Assembly: GCA_014058105.1 (NCBI GenBank)
Contig: JACGCM010002394.1
Location: forward strand, 248,001 to 312,000
Direction of reading: 5' to 3'
From: Kingdonia uniflora
Taxonomy: Eukaryota > Streptophyta > Magnoliopsida > Ranunculales > Circaeasteraceae
Length of the DNA: 64,000 bases
Shown: positions 46,150 through 55,529 of the stretch, piece after piece
Numbering within the stretch: position 1 is the stretch's first letter
Layout of the letters: each line of letters begins with the position of its first letter
Notes under the pieces: generated by a model
Database searches by the model: none
Seen by the model: the letters and a program-made list of their open reading frames with translations, nothing else
What the model was told of the DNA's origin: nothing
Program-made: the position numbers and the translations under genes

Positions 46150-47470
46150 TTAAATACTTAGTAGGCAGTAGTCACATAGATGATTTGCTACAAAAATAAC
46201 ACTGAAATCACACACACACACACACACGATGGGTAGAATCATGACGATTGCGAGAAAATGGTTTGTTGGTTTTTACGATTGTTAATCACACACACAATGT
46301 ATAGAATCAGGATAGTTTTTACAGTCTTTACAGTGGTCATATAAGAAGAAAGTATTTGAGTAATAGGGATGGTTTTTGGTGCCAAAAGCCAGACGAACTC
46401 ATGTGAACCGCACGTGTTACCTAACCCTAAACAACAGTAAACAAATGTCAAATAATATAACTGATGGTGATAGAGTCTGCATGATTCAATATAGCTGATG
46501 TTTAAACGCATGACAAATTGGCTTAAATAAATTACAACAAATGCATGAAATGGTGATAGGGTCTGTCTTACACGTCTCGAAATAGCAATGACACGTGTAC
46601 ATCGGGGAATTAAATTTAGACACATGGTGTGATAATATATATTTTTAAATAATTTAAACTTTTTTAATTATTATTTAGGAAGTGACATTCATACTAGTGG
46701 AGCCCATGGCTTTACCTGTGGCCTTACTTATGAAGCTCACGACCCTCAAACCTACTGTAATATTCAAGTAATTGATATTTTTCTGAAAGAATGGCAAAGT
46801 TAGATAAAACAAAAGACAAAGTAGGCTGAACAAATAGGGAATTAGTTATCGATTATGACAACTAGTTATTACCAAATGACATATATGTCTGAAAGAATGG
46901 CAGAGTTTAACTAAATAAATGACATAGTTTGGCTTGCAGCAACTGCACAGACGATTTGCCATCGTTTATTCCACGAGTTGAGTAAAGTAGAGTACTATCT
47001 ACAGAAGTCACGAGTACCATCAATTCCTCCATGCCCAAGGAGTAGAGTACCAGTCTTTAATCGAATACTTGGTAGGCAGCAGTCACACAGACGGTTTGTG
47101 ACAAATAATCGTGACGATTTTTGCCGTTGAGTAAGAAGAAAAAATTGTTTGATGAATCGGGATCGTTTTTGGCACCAAAAACCAGACGAACTCCTGTGAA
47201 TTGTACGTGATACCTAACCATAAACGATGGGAAATAGTAATAGAATTGGTGAAAGAGTTTGTCTTCTTACAAATAGCAAATTTGGTAAATGTAGGACAAA
47301 CTCTACTAAAACAAATGACAAGTAATTCATTAGATAGTGACAATGTCTGCCTTACACGTACATGTGACTTGATATAATGGATTTAAATGAGTTAAACAAA
47401 AATTTACAATTTTTTATTCCGGCGGATGAGACATTCGTACTTGTGGAGCCCAAAAATAGGTGGTTATCTA
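46150..47470. repeat. Imperfect direct duplication in the right arm of the Mutator-like element
   Basis: 46155-46740 and 47065-47470 share ACTTGGTAGGCAG(T/C)AGTCACA, a GCCAGACGAACTC-like block with GTTACCTAACC/GATACCTAACC, and GACATTC(A/G)TACT(A/T)GTGGAGCC, in the same order. This is upstream of the Ulp1 gene, so the duplicated unit probably contains its promoter/5' UTR. It includes a (CA)n run at 46207-46226 in the first copy. Confidence 0.7.
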
Positions 47471-47519
47471 CTATAATATTGCAACTTTAGTAGGGGCAAA
47501 ACTGATTTTTCCTTTTGCC

Positions 47520-47601
47520 AGTATCGATTTTGGAATTTATTGTTCAATGGGTCCGATTTTGTAAAGATGACAAAAAATAGTATTTATTCTCGTAATTTCT
47601 A
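47520..47601 (-). repeat. Right terminal inverted repeat of the Mutator-like element
   Basis: Read on the minus strand: GAAATTACGAGAATAAATA, then CATCTTTACAAAATCGGACC, then a second AAAATCGATAC with TGGCAA. It matches the left terminus except for the extra 28 bp between the two AAAATCG strings. Confidence 0.75.
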
Positions 47602-47611
47602 TTATGAATTT
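47602..47611. repeat. Right target-site duplication of the Mutator-like element
   Basis: TTATGAATTT, identical to 22502-22511. The PPR start codon is 174 bp further on. Confidence 0.8.
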
Positions 47612-47785
47612 ACTATTATTTGTGCCGAATTCCGATTCCTAGATTCGTTATTTTATTAAAAACTCGATTTGTTTTACTTTCTTGAACAACATACAAAACA
47701 CTGAAGAAAAACAACAGCAATCTCTACTTTAGTTTTGGGTAAACCGTTAAGTTGGTTGAAACCTCTCCCCCTCTCCTCAATTTGA

Positions 47786-50700
47786 ATGTTGAGACCAAAA
47801 CCCCCAAAATGCAAAACACTTGCATTCACCTCACTAAATCACTTCCACAAAACTCTAATTTCCCCCAAATTTCTCTCTCTCACCACATTTCATGATCAAA
47901 CCCAACAACTTCAAACCCAAATTCTTGAACCAAACTTTACTCCCACTATTCTAGACTCCAACACTTACACAAATCTCTTAAAGTTCTCCATCGAATCCAA
48001 AAACCCGATTCTCGGCAAACTAGTTCATACCCATTTAATCAAAACATGTTCCCACCAACCCCTTTTCCTTCAAAACAATCTTGTTAACATGTACTGTAAA
48101 TGCGGTAAACTCGACAATGCGCGGAAGGTGTTCGACCGAATGCTTGAACCAGATGTTATCAGTTGGAACTCGCTGGTTTCTGGGTATTCTCAGTTGGGGT
48201 TGTATGAGAAGTCGATAAATGTGTTTAAAGAAGCGAGGAGGGATTCTCGTGTTGAGTTGGATAAGTTTAGTTATGCTAGTGCTTTATGTGTGTGTTCTCG
48301 TACTGGGGATGTGGAGTTGGGTAAGATGGTTCATGGGTTGATTGTAGTTAGCGGTTTAAGTAGACTAGTCTTTTTAACGAACTTACTTATTGATATGTAC
48401 TCGAAGTGTAGTTGTGTTGATGACGCTAGAGTTGTTTTTGAGAATTCTTATGAGGTAGACGATGTATCGTGGAACTCGTTGATTGCGGGTTATGCTCAAA
48501 TGGGTTTGTATAAGAGAACGCTGGATGTTTTTGTTCGAATGCATAGAGATGGATTTCAGCTTAATAGTTTTGCTCTTGGTAGTGTGTTGAAGGCATGTTG
48601 CTCGTGTTTTAATGGGTCTATTTTATTTGGTAAAATGCTTCATGGTTGTATAGTGAAACTTGGGTTAGATGTAGATGTTGTTGTCATGACTGCATTGCTT
48701 GACATGTATTCAAAGATTGGGGATTTTTGCGATGCAATTAGAATATTTAGGCTTATGTCTCATCGTAATGTTATAATGTATAATGCAATGATTGCTGGAT
48801 TCTCTAGATTGGAGACTGACGGTAGCGAAGAACTCTCAGAGGAATCTATGATTCTCTTTGCTGAGATGTTAAAAGAAGGATTAAAGCCGACTAAGTTCAC
48901 ATTTTCGAGTATACTCAAAGCATGTAATGCAGTGGAAGCATTTGAGTATGGGAAGCAATTGCATGCTCAAATACATAAGTATAAACTCCAATCAGACGAG
49001 TTCATTGGAAGTGGTCTTGTGGAGTTGTACTCAATTTCTGGTTTGAGTGAGGATGGGCTGAGATGTTTCCATGCAACGCCAAGACTAGATATTGTCTCAT
49101 GGACATCCATGATTGCAGTGTGTGTGCGAAATGGGCAATTTGAGCAGGCGTTGAGATTGTTTTGCGAAGCGTTGGCATTTAAAATGAAACCAGACGAGTA
49201 CACAATATCAATCACATTGAGTGCTTGTGCGAATTTGGCTGCTGAAAGATCAGGTGAACAGATCCAAGGGCATGCTGTGAAAACTGGTTTCGGACAATTC
49301 AAAATTGTTGGGAACTCGCAAATTTGTATGTATGCAAAATCTGGGGATATAGATGCTGCTGAATTGACATTTAAGGAGATGGAGAATTGTGATCTCGTGT
49401 CTTGGTCTGTGATGATCTCAAGCCATGCACAACATGGTTGTGCAAGCGACGCTTTAAGCCTTTTTGAGGTGATGAAGGGCTGTGATGTTGCACCTAACCT
49501 TGTCACTTATCTTGGAGTACTTACTGCTTGTAGCCATGGTGGGCTTGTTGCCGAAGGACTTTGGTAAAATTTCCAGTTTTGCAATGCCTAACTTGTTATT
49601 TAGATGTTTCAGATGGATTACTTTATCCGTCACTTGGTTAGAGCATCTCCTAAAGTCACTAACTCGGGTATTGAAAAAGCAACAAATCCAAATTAGTGAG
49701 ATTGAGTTTGCTGCAACAGTCACTAACTTCATATATATTAAACTAAAGATCCCACATAGTTGAAAGAGTGAAAATAACCCACAAGGTTAAAATTCATGTG
49801 AAGAGGCCATGTGTCGCTTTGTAGTTGGTTGCTTTTCAACCTCAAAATCTAATCCACAATCTGATAGAAGAAAAGAGAATCAACAGAAACGAAGAACACA
49901 ATACTAATTCGAAGAAATTTCCTCTAGGGTTTTCTCTTTATTGCTCAAAGACGGCTACAATATAGAGAGGCTGATTGCCCCTTTCGGGGTTACAATATCT
50001 ATTTATAGAGTGGAGTTGGAATCATACTCATAATAGAAATTAGGTTTTTCTATGCAAAATACCTAAACTAGGCCTAAGTTAAATATATGGATCCAGGCCC
50101 ATAAGTAGGTCGGTCGTAGTGCAAAATATCACATCGAATCGATCCAAAAGTCCTGAATCCCGTTCGCGAGTAAGAAATAACGGGGTATAGATTCTCCTGG
50201 ATCAAAATTCAAGGTTAAGGTTGAACCTTAGATTTTGAGGTTGAAAAGCAAGGTACTGAGTCACTCTTGGAAGAGCAACCAAAATTCCAAGGTAGTGAGT
50301 GACTTTAGGAGATGTTCTTATGATATAGTTTCAAGTTTGGTATAAAATAGTAATTTCAATTAGGGTTTAGTGGTATAAATTTATGCAAATTAAACAAAAT
50401 AGAAAATAATAAATAAAGCATATTATACATAGTGTCAAAAAGTAATTCCTTATTTCTATAATACGGGAGCCACATCGATACTCTCCAAATAGATGTGTTT
50501 AATTAACCTTCTATTTGTGATAATGCAGGTACTTTGAAAGCATGAAAAGTGACCATGGCTTGAAGCCAAATGCAAAGCATTGTGCTTGTATTGTTGACCT
50601 TTTGGGTCGTGCTGGAAGGCTGGCCGATGCTGAAAATTTCATCATGAGCTCAGGTTTCAAGGTTGACCCTGTAATGTGGCGAGCCTTATTGGGTGCTTGC

Positions 50701-51258
50701 CGGATACATGGGGATATTGTTACTGGAAAGCGCATTGCAGAGAGAGTCATCGAGCTCGAACCTCAAGCTGCTGCATCTTACGTGCTTCTCTACAATATCT
50801 ACTCTGACGCGGGTATACAATTGCCAGCAACAAATATCAGAGACTTGATGAAAGATCGAGGTGTTAAAAAGGAGCCCGGCCTAAGTTGGATTCAAGTTAG
50901 TTCAAGTGTGCATTCTTTTGTGGTGGGTGACAAGTCTCATCTACAGAGGCAGTCAATTTACAGAAAGTTGGAAGAGATGTTGGAAAAGATTGAGAAAATC
51001 GGTTATGTTTCTCAGCAAGAAAGCAAGAACAGCTTAGTGGTGAACTATCATAGCGAAAAGTTAGCCGTTTCTTTTGGGATGATCAGTTTGCCAAAATCAG
51101 CTCCTATAAGAGTGATGAAAAATTTGAGAGTTTGCCCAGATTGCCATACTATGATGAAGTTTGTTTCAAAGGCGGAAAGCAGAGAAATAGTTCTTAGAGA
51201 CCCTATTCGATTTCACCGCTTCAGAGACGGTTCTTGTTCTTGTCGAGATTATTGGTAA
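47786..51258 (+). CDS. OTP72-like: DYW-class PPR protein (organelle RNA editing factor, OTP72-like)
   Basis: Two exons, 47786-49563 and 50529-51258, joined across a GT-AG intron (split codon TG|G), encode 835 residues with no stop. The N-terminus is rich in Lys, Ser and Thr and poor in acids, suggesting organelle import. PLS-type PPR motifs follow from about residue 65 (LFLQNNLVNMYCKCGKLDNA, DVISWNSLVSGYSQLGLYEK and many more), then E/E+ motifs. A complete DYW domain follows, with PGLSWIQ, HSEKLA (HxE), CPDCH (zinc CxxC), CSC and terminal DYW. Such proteins bind specific transcript sites and carry out C-to-U editing in mitochondria or plastids. From memory the repeat sequence is closest to Arabidopsis At3g13880 (OTP72). 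The only intact host gene in the window. Confidence 0.93.
49564..50528 (+). other. Intron of the PPR gene (965 bp)
   Basis: The donor is TTTG|GTAAAA and the acceptor ATGCAG|GTACTT. Splicing restores the PPR frame between ...GGLVAEGL and YFESMKSDHG. Seventy percent of the intron is the Harbinger-like element 49641-50317; the rest is AT-rich. PPR-DYW genes are usually intronless, so this is unusual. Confidence 0.85.
49641..50317. mobile_element. Harbinger-like (Tourist-type) non-autonomous element in the PPR intron
   Basis: The left end is GAGCATCTCCTAAAGTCACT and the inverted right end GAACATCTCCTAAAGTCACT, flanked by TTA at 49638-49640 and 50318-50320. The TIR style and TTA duplication fit PIF/Harbinger. 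A second inverted pair lies inside (TTGCTTTTCAACCTCAAAAT near 49830 and its complement near 50230-50252), giving a fold-back structure. No transposase. Confidence 0.75.
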
Positions 51259-52519
51259 TATTGCTCAAAATAGATGATGCTTGGAGTCATCAGTTCTAAC
51301 TCAGCAATTCTACAGGATAGAACTACACACTTTTCCGACTTGAAAGAGCATTAAGCACTTTGGAAGGAGGTTTTGGTGATAAGTTTGCAGGGAACCTCAA
51401 AATTTGTGTTATGTAATCTCAAAGAACTTCTGGAGAAGCGTCAATGAGCTTGAATTTAAATGTGTCAGGTAATCTCGAAACACAGTATTGAACCTTGTGG
51501 TAATAAGAATTATGTAGTTAAGTAGATAACAGGTTGAATAAATACGTCACAGTTGGCCCTGCTTGGTATCGAAGAAATAAAAATTGTATTCCACTTTAAA
51601 AAGTATCTTAATTTGCATTGCAAACTTTTCCGATAGAAATCATTGTGGTGTGTGGTGTGCTCAAAGTAACAAACAATTTCACCCACTTTCTATCTTTTAT
51701 AACCAACTCCTTACTCCTTAGGGATCAGAATTGAAAATACATGCGACCTGACAACGGCAGCGGGGCACCAAGGCAGAAGCCTACTTGGGAAAATGACTTA
51801 AGAATGAGGAGAAATTGGAGATAAAGAAGGCTCGGCCGTGGCCATTGGGAACTACTGTGGATTTTTTTCTGCCACAAAAAAAAAAGCTGAAACTTTTATG
51901 CACTTTTGAGTGTATTCACCTTTTTTTTTTTTTTTTGACAGTAGCTGTGCTGGAAAAATCACACACATAGCCAAACACCATAAAAAAAACTGAGTCACAT
52001 TTATTTATTGGATACCATGTAGGGCCATTATGTTATTTCTGGCAAAGTAGATTCAAGATTTTCTGCCCCACCTCTGAACCAAATTTACCATGCATTGCAC
52101 TATCCAGGATGCATAGGCAGTCAGAGTGCATCGTACTTTCTGGGTGCAATGGAAGCAAGAAGTGATCCATGGACGGAAACCGAGACGAGTTGAAGGACAC
52201 TCTTCTCCTAAAAGTGCAGAATGGTGATATGGTTAATACATCAGTAAGTTCCTTCTTTATTTTGTATGAATTATTGGTGTACACTTCAAAATTTGACCTT
52301 TCACTCTTATTTTCTTGTTTTGCGAGGGCTTAATGGCTTTTACATATATGTGTGTGTTCATGAGATTCCATTAAGACCAATCAAGACAATTCGAGGATAA
52401 CTCTCTTAAACTTTCCTCTCTCTCTCTCTACTGAGCTGTTGGTTCAGTGTGACCCTCCACCAAGTGAGAGGTCATAAGTTCGAACTCCCATGGGGGACTT
52501 CTTACAGTAGAGTTATGGA
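51259..52519. other. 3' flank of the PPR gene, no gene recognised
   Basis: Contains the probable PPR 3' UTR, poly-A and poly-T runs (about 51876-51890 and 51921-51938) and (CT)n runs near 52418 and 52520. A minus-strand ORF of 83 codons (52033-52284) is open but matches no family I recognise. Confidence 0.4.
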
Positions 52520-54070
52520 TCTCTCTCTCTCTCATTTACCTTTGGTGATTTGTTCCCTGGAATGGTCAATAGTGTATACAGTCCTAATGATTATGCGACT
52601 AGACGAGACCTTTTGCTAGAGTTGGGTGACAAATGAAATTTGTCGAATGAGCTTAGGAGTAACTTTAATGTGATCAGATTTGCCCATGTGAAAAAATGGA
52701 ACAATGACTAGTAAGTATGTGAGAGTTTTGTGAGTTTGTTAATAATCGTGGCTTGATTGGTTTGCCTTTCGGGTGCGCCAAGTTTACTTTGTTGAATGCC
52801 CAGTCAGATCAGATGTTGAATAGATATGATAGATTTCTAGTGGACATGGCTTGGAAGAATAACTTAATGAATTTGCTGCAATATGCTCTGCCTGGAACTC
52901 CTCTGATCGTATTAAAAATTTGTTGGACGGTAGGACTGTCAGATCGAGACCATCTCCATTCTGATTCAAGTATATGTTGTTTCAATAAGAGGAACGTGTT
53001 TGTTTATCGAAGTGGTGGGTTCATTCTATGATATGGTTCTACTTTCTTTGTCATTTGGAGCAAGCTGAAGGTTTTGAATAAAAAGCTGAAACAGTGGAGT
53101 AAAATATATTTTGGTGGAAGTGGGGTTAAAGATTTAGGTGTTGATGGAGCCAGGATTATTCTATCCAAGTTGAGTATTTAAGCAAGATACTGTTGAGCTT
53201 TGTGCATCATTACTTTATAAGAATTCATACGTGGAGACAGAGGTTAGATTCGGTCTTGATTTTAGAGTTTGAGGCTGTAGAAATCAAGGAGCAATGGCTA
53301 GTTGTAGACTTAGTACTGGCGACAAATCTTATTGAATAGATGGCTTTCCAATTTAGTTTTCAGTTTTGCAGGCTTAAAATGATAGTCAATGCTCCAATTC
53401 TAAAATCTTCCATAGTACTGAAGGACTTATGGGTTATGGCCAATCAATTAGATTGGTTTTAGGAGAAATGGTATTTTCTAGGAGTTATGTAGTTTGGGGG
53501 AAAGCCACAAACCCTAGATTTTTTAGATCTTTTGATTCAATAATAAAGAGTGTTGTCTAGTTTAAATTGAGTGTTCTAATTAAAATCCCTGGAGTACGAA
53601 ACGATTTTTTTTACTAGTGCAAGCAGGGGTTATGGCAGGGCCCCTTAAGTACGAAACGATCTCTTGCTTCCGCGGCCCGTTCATATCAGAAATGGAGATA
53701 ATTTTTTTTTAAAATGTATTTCCTCAACCACTTTTTGGGTATTGGTGGAAGGATCTCCTGCATGTTTATCTGGTAGTACTAGAGGTTTGGGACACGGAGA
53801 TCCCTTAAATTAAATTCTAGATCTAAAGGGTCAAATTTGATCATGAGTAAGTCAAAATCAAGGATGTTGCACTGGAGATCACTCATCTGCAGGTCCTAAT
53901 GGCGTAATCTATTTCGTCGGAGGATTCGTCTCAGTTAGTGCACTTGCCCAGTTTACTGTGGTGTTCTTAGGTTTCTTCGAGGTTGAGAACAAATTTTGAT
54001 AAAGGTAAGTTGATGAATACTGGTAATGTTAAAATGTTTATCTCGTGGCAGACTTTTATTAGCAAGACTA
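52520..54070 (+). pseudogene. Decayed LINE (endonuclease to RT part)
   Basis: The + strand contains L1-type endonuclease strings: SVYSPNDYATRRDLLLELGD (about 52572), FNVIRFAHVKKW, RGLIGLPFGCAKFTLLNAQS (about 52750) and LNRYDRFLVDMAWK (about 52820). The ORF2 linker follows (WSKLKVLNKKLKQWSKIYFG, about 53060). A very degenerate RT-like patch (KQGLWQGPL for RQGDPLSP) is near 53620. Many stops. The 3' end is not recognisable; the Copia LTR begins at 54076. A different strand and much older than the LINE at 29986. Confidence 0.6.
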
Positions 54071-54075
54071 TTTTA

Positions 54076-54205
54076 TGTTCTTTTAGTCCCACATTGGTTA
54101 TGCATAGAAGTAATTTAATATCTCTCTCCTATATATAGAGAATATGATGTAATCTAAATAATCAATTCAATAATAATATTTTTCTCTTTATAATTTATTT
54201 CAACA
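54076..54205 (+). repeat. 5' LTR of the Copia element (130 bp)
   Basis: TGTTCTTTTAGTCCCACATT to CAACA. It contains TATATATAGAG (a TATA box, about 54133) and AATAATAAT near the end. It is followed at 54206 by TAGTATCGGAG, a degraded form of TGGTATCAGAGC, the initiator-tRNA-Met primer-binding site. The 3' partner is absent. Confidence 0.75.
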
Positions 54206-54379
54206 TAGTATCGGAGTGAGTTATCCTCGTTCCACACCCTCGCTGATGCGATTATCACTGTCTCTTAGTAACGTTGTTTTGATCGCAACCTAAGCTTCCA
54301 CAATTTTTTAGTTTTTTGGATCCGATCGCGAGATGCGATAGATGCTGATCTGTTCGGTTTATTTGAGGTAATCGATCGC

Positions 54380-55520
54380 GATGGCTATCGGTGACGAGTC
54401 GAGTTCGAGTTCGACCGTTTCTTCGATTGGATCGAGTGAAGATGTCCAGTCTTTCAACTCTATTCATGATAATCCTAATTTAAATATTATCTCATAGCTA
54501 TTAGATGGCTTGAATTATGCTCGATGGGCACAGTTCATAAAATTGTTTGTTGGTGGTCGTGGAAAGATAGTTTCTTCTTGGCATAGAAAAATAACCTGTA
54601 AAATCATATTCAAAGTATGCAAAGTGGTTCTCGGATGATTCGATGGTGAGAACTTGGTTGATTAATTCTATGCAGTCGACGATCTCCGCTGGGTACTTAT
54701 TCACAAATAATGCACATCTGATTTGGGAATTACTTCGTAAGATATATTCTCAGCGTGAAAATAATGCTAGGATCTTTCAACTTTCCTATAAGATTATGAA
54801 TTTTAAACAGGGTACTAAAACTTTGGGGATGTATTATGCGAGACTTCGATCGAGTTGGGAAGAATTATCTCATTATTAAAGCTTCATCGAGTGACCAGCT
54901 AGCGTTCCAAGTGAAAAAGTTCCTACTCTACCTATGGCATCAGAGATTTATGCAAAGATTGTAGAGAAGACTCGGGTGTTTTAGTTTATTGTAGGGCTCA
55001 ATCTCGACTTTGAGTATACACGAGTTCATCTACTTGATAAGTTTTATTTCCCAACTCTTGAACAGACACACGCATATTGTTTCTCCGATCAGAGTCGTCG
55101 GTCACCTATGTTTCCTATCTTCGGGATCTCTTCAAAGACTTTTGTTATGGCTGTTCGTTATGCTTATCCAGCACCACCGTCAATTCTTTCACAAACTTCA
55201 CATACATCATCACCTAGCCTTTCTCCGTTACCAGCAGTTTTTGGAACTCTCGCCCCCTGAGGAAGAAGTGCGATTATTATGGTAAGTAGGAACATCTAAA
55301 GACAACTTGTCACACTTTACACGGTCGTCCTGCTGGTTATCAACCCCGCCCATCTCAGTCCTCAACACATTTATCTGCCGACTCTAGTGCGCCAAATGTT
55401 TTGGCCTTTAGTACTCTCTCTCAGGATAAAATCAACAAGTTCTGACATCTTCTCTCTATGTCTTCCACACCAACAGCTTCTCATGCATGTAACTTCGGAT
55501 CTACAAATAGTATTTTTGCA
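54380..55520 (+). pseudogene. Copia gag (decayed)
   Basis: Starts at an ATG at about 54380 (MAIGDESSSSSTVSSIGSSE), then LLDGLNYARWAQFIKLF, the usual Copia gag N-terminal pattern. IWELLRKIYSQRENNARIFQ and YYARLRSSWEEL (about 54720-54870) follow. A zinc knuckle with its second Cys changed to Tyr (KKCDYYGK*EHLKTTCHTLH) is at about 55264-55322. Multiple stops and frame changes. Confidence 0.65.
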
Positions 55521-55529
55521 TCTCCCACT

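Larger units (their letters stand above)
22512..47601 (+). mobile_element. ~25-kb Mutator-like element carrying mudrA and Ulp1-type genes
   Basis: The termini are inverted repeats (left AAATTATGAGAATAAATA, right, inverted, AAATTACGAGAATAAATA, both continuing CATCTTTACAAAATCG), flanked by TTATGAATTT on each side, which fits the 9-10 bp target duplication of Mutator elements. Inside are a mudrA-like transposase, an Ulp1-like protease gene in the opposite orientation and several small ORFs. Plant Mutator-like elements with Ulp1 domains (the KI/Kaonashi type) are known. Later insertions account for part of its length: CACTA 27357-29544, LINE 29986-33262, hAT-like 34377-35160 and CACTA 39298-41922. 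The transposase and protease are both broken, so it is not autonomous now. Confidence 0.8.

Noticed and set aside
48967..49506. Minus-strand ORF of 179 codons inside the PPR gene
   Set aside because: Shadow of the PPR coding sequence; no start context or family match.
52033..52284. Minus-strand ORF of 83 codons downstream of the PPR gene
   Set aside because: Open but without recognisable domain, repeat partner or splice context. It could be a relic of a host gene, but nothing supports a function.
54206..54217. tRNA-like sequence after the Copia LTR
   Set aside because: It is the primer-binding site (complement of a tRNA 3' end) in degraded form, not a tRNA gene. No cloverleaf is present.
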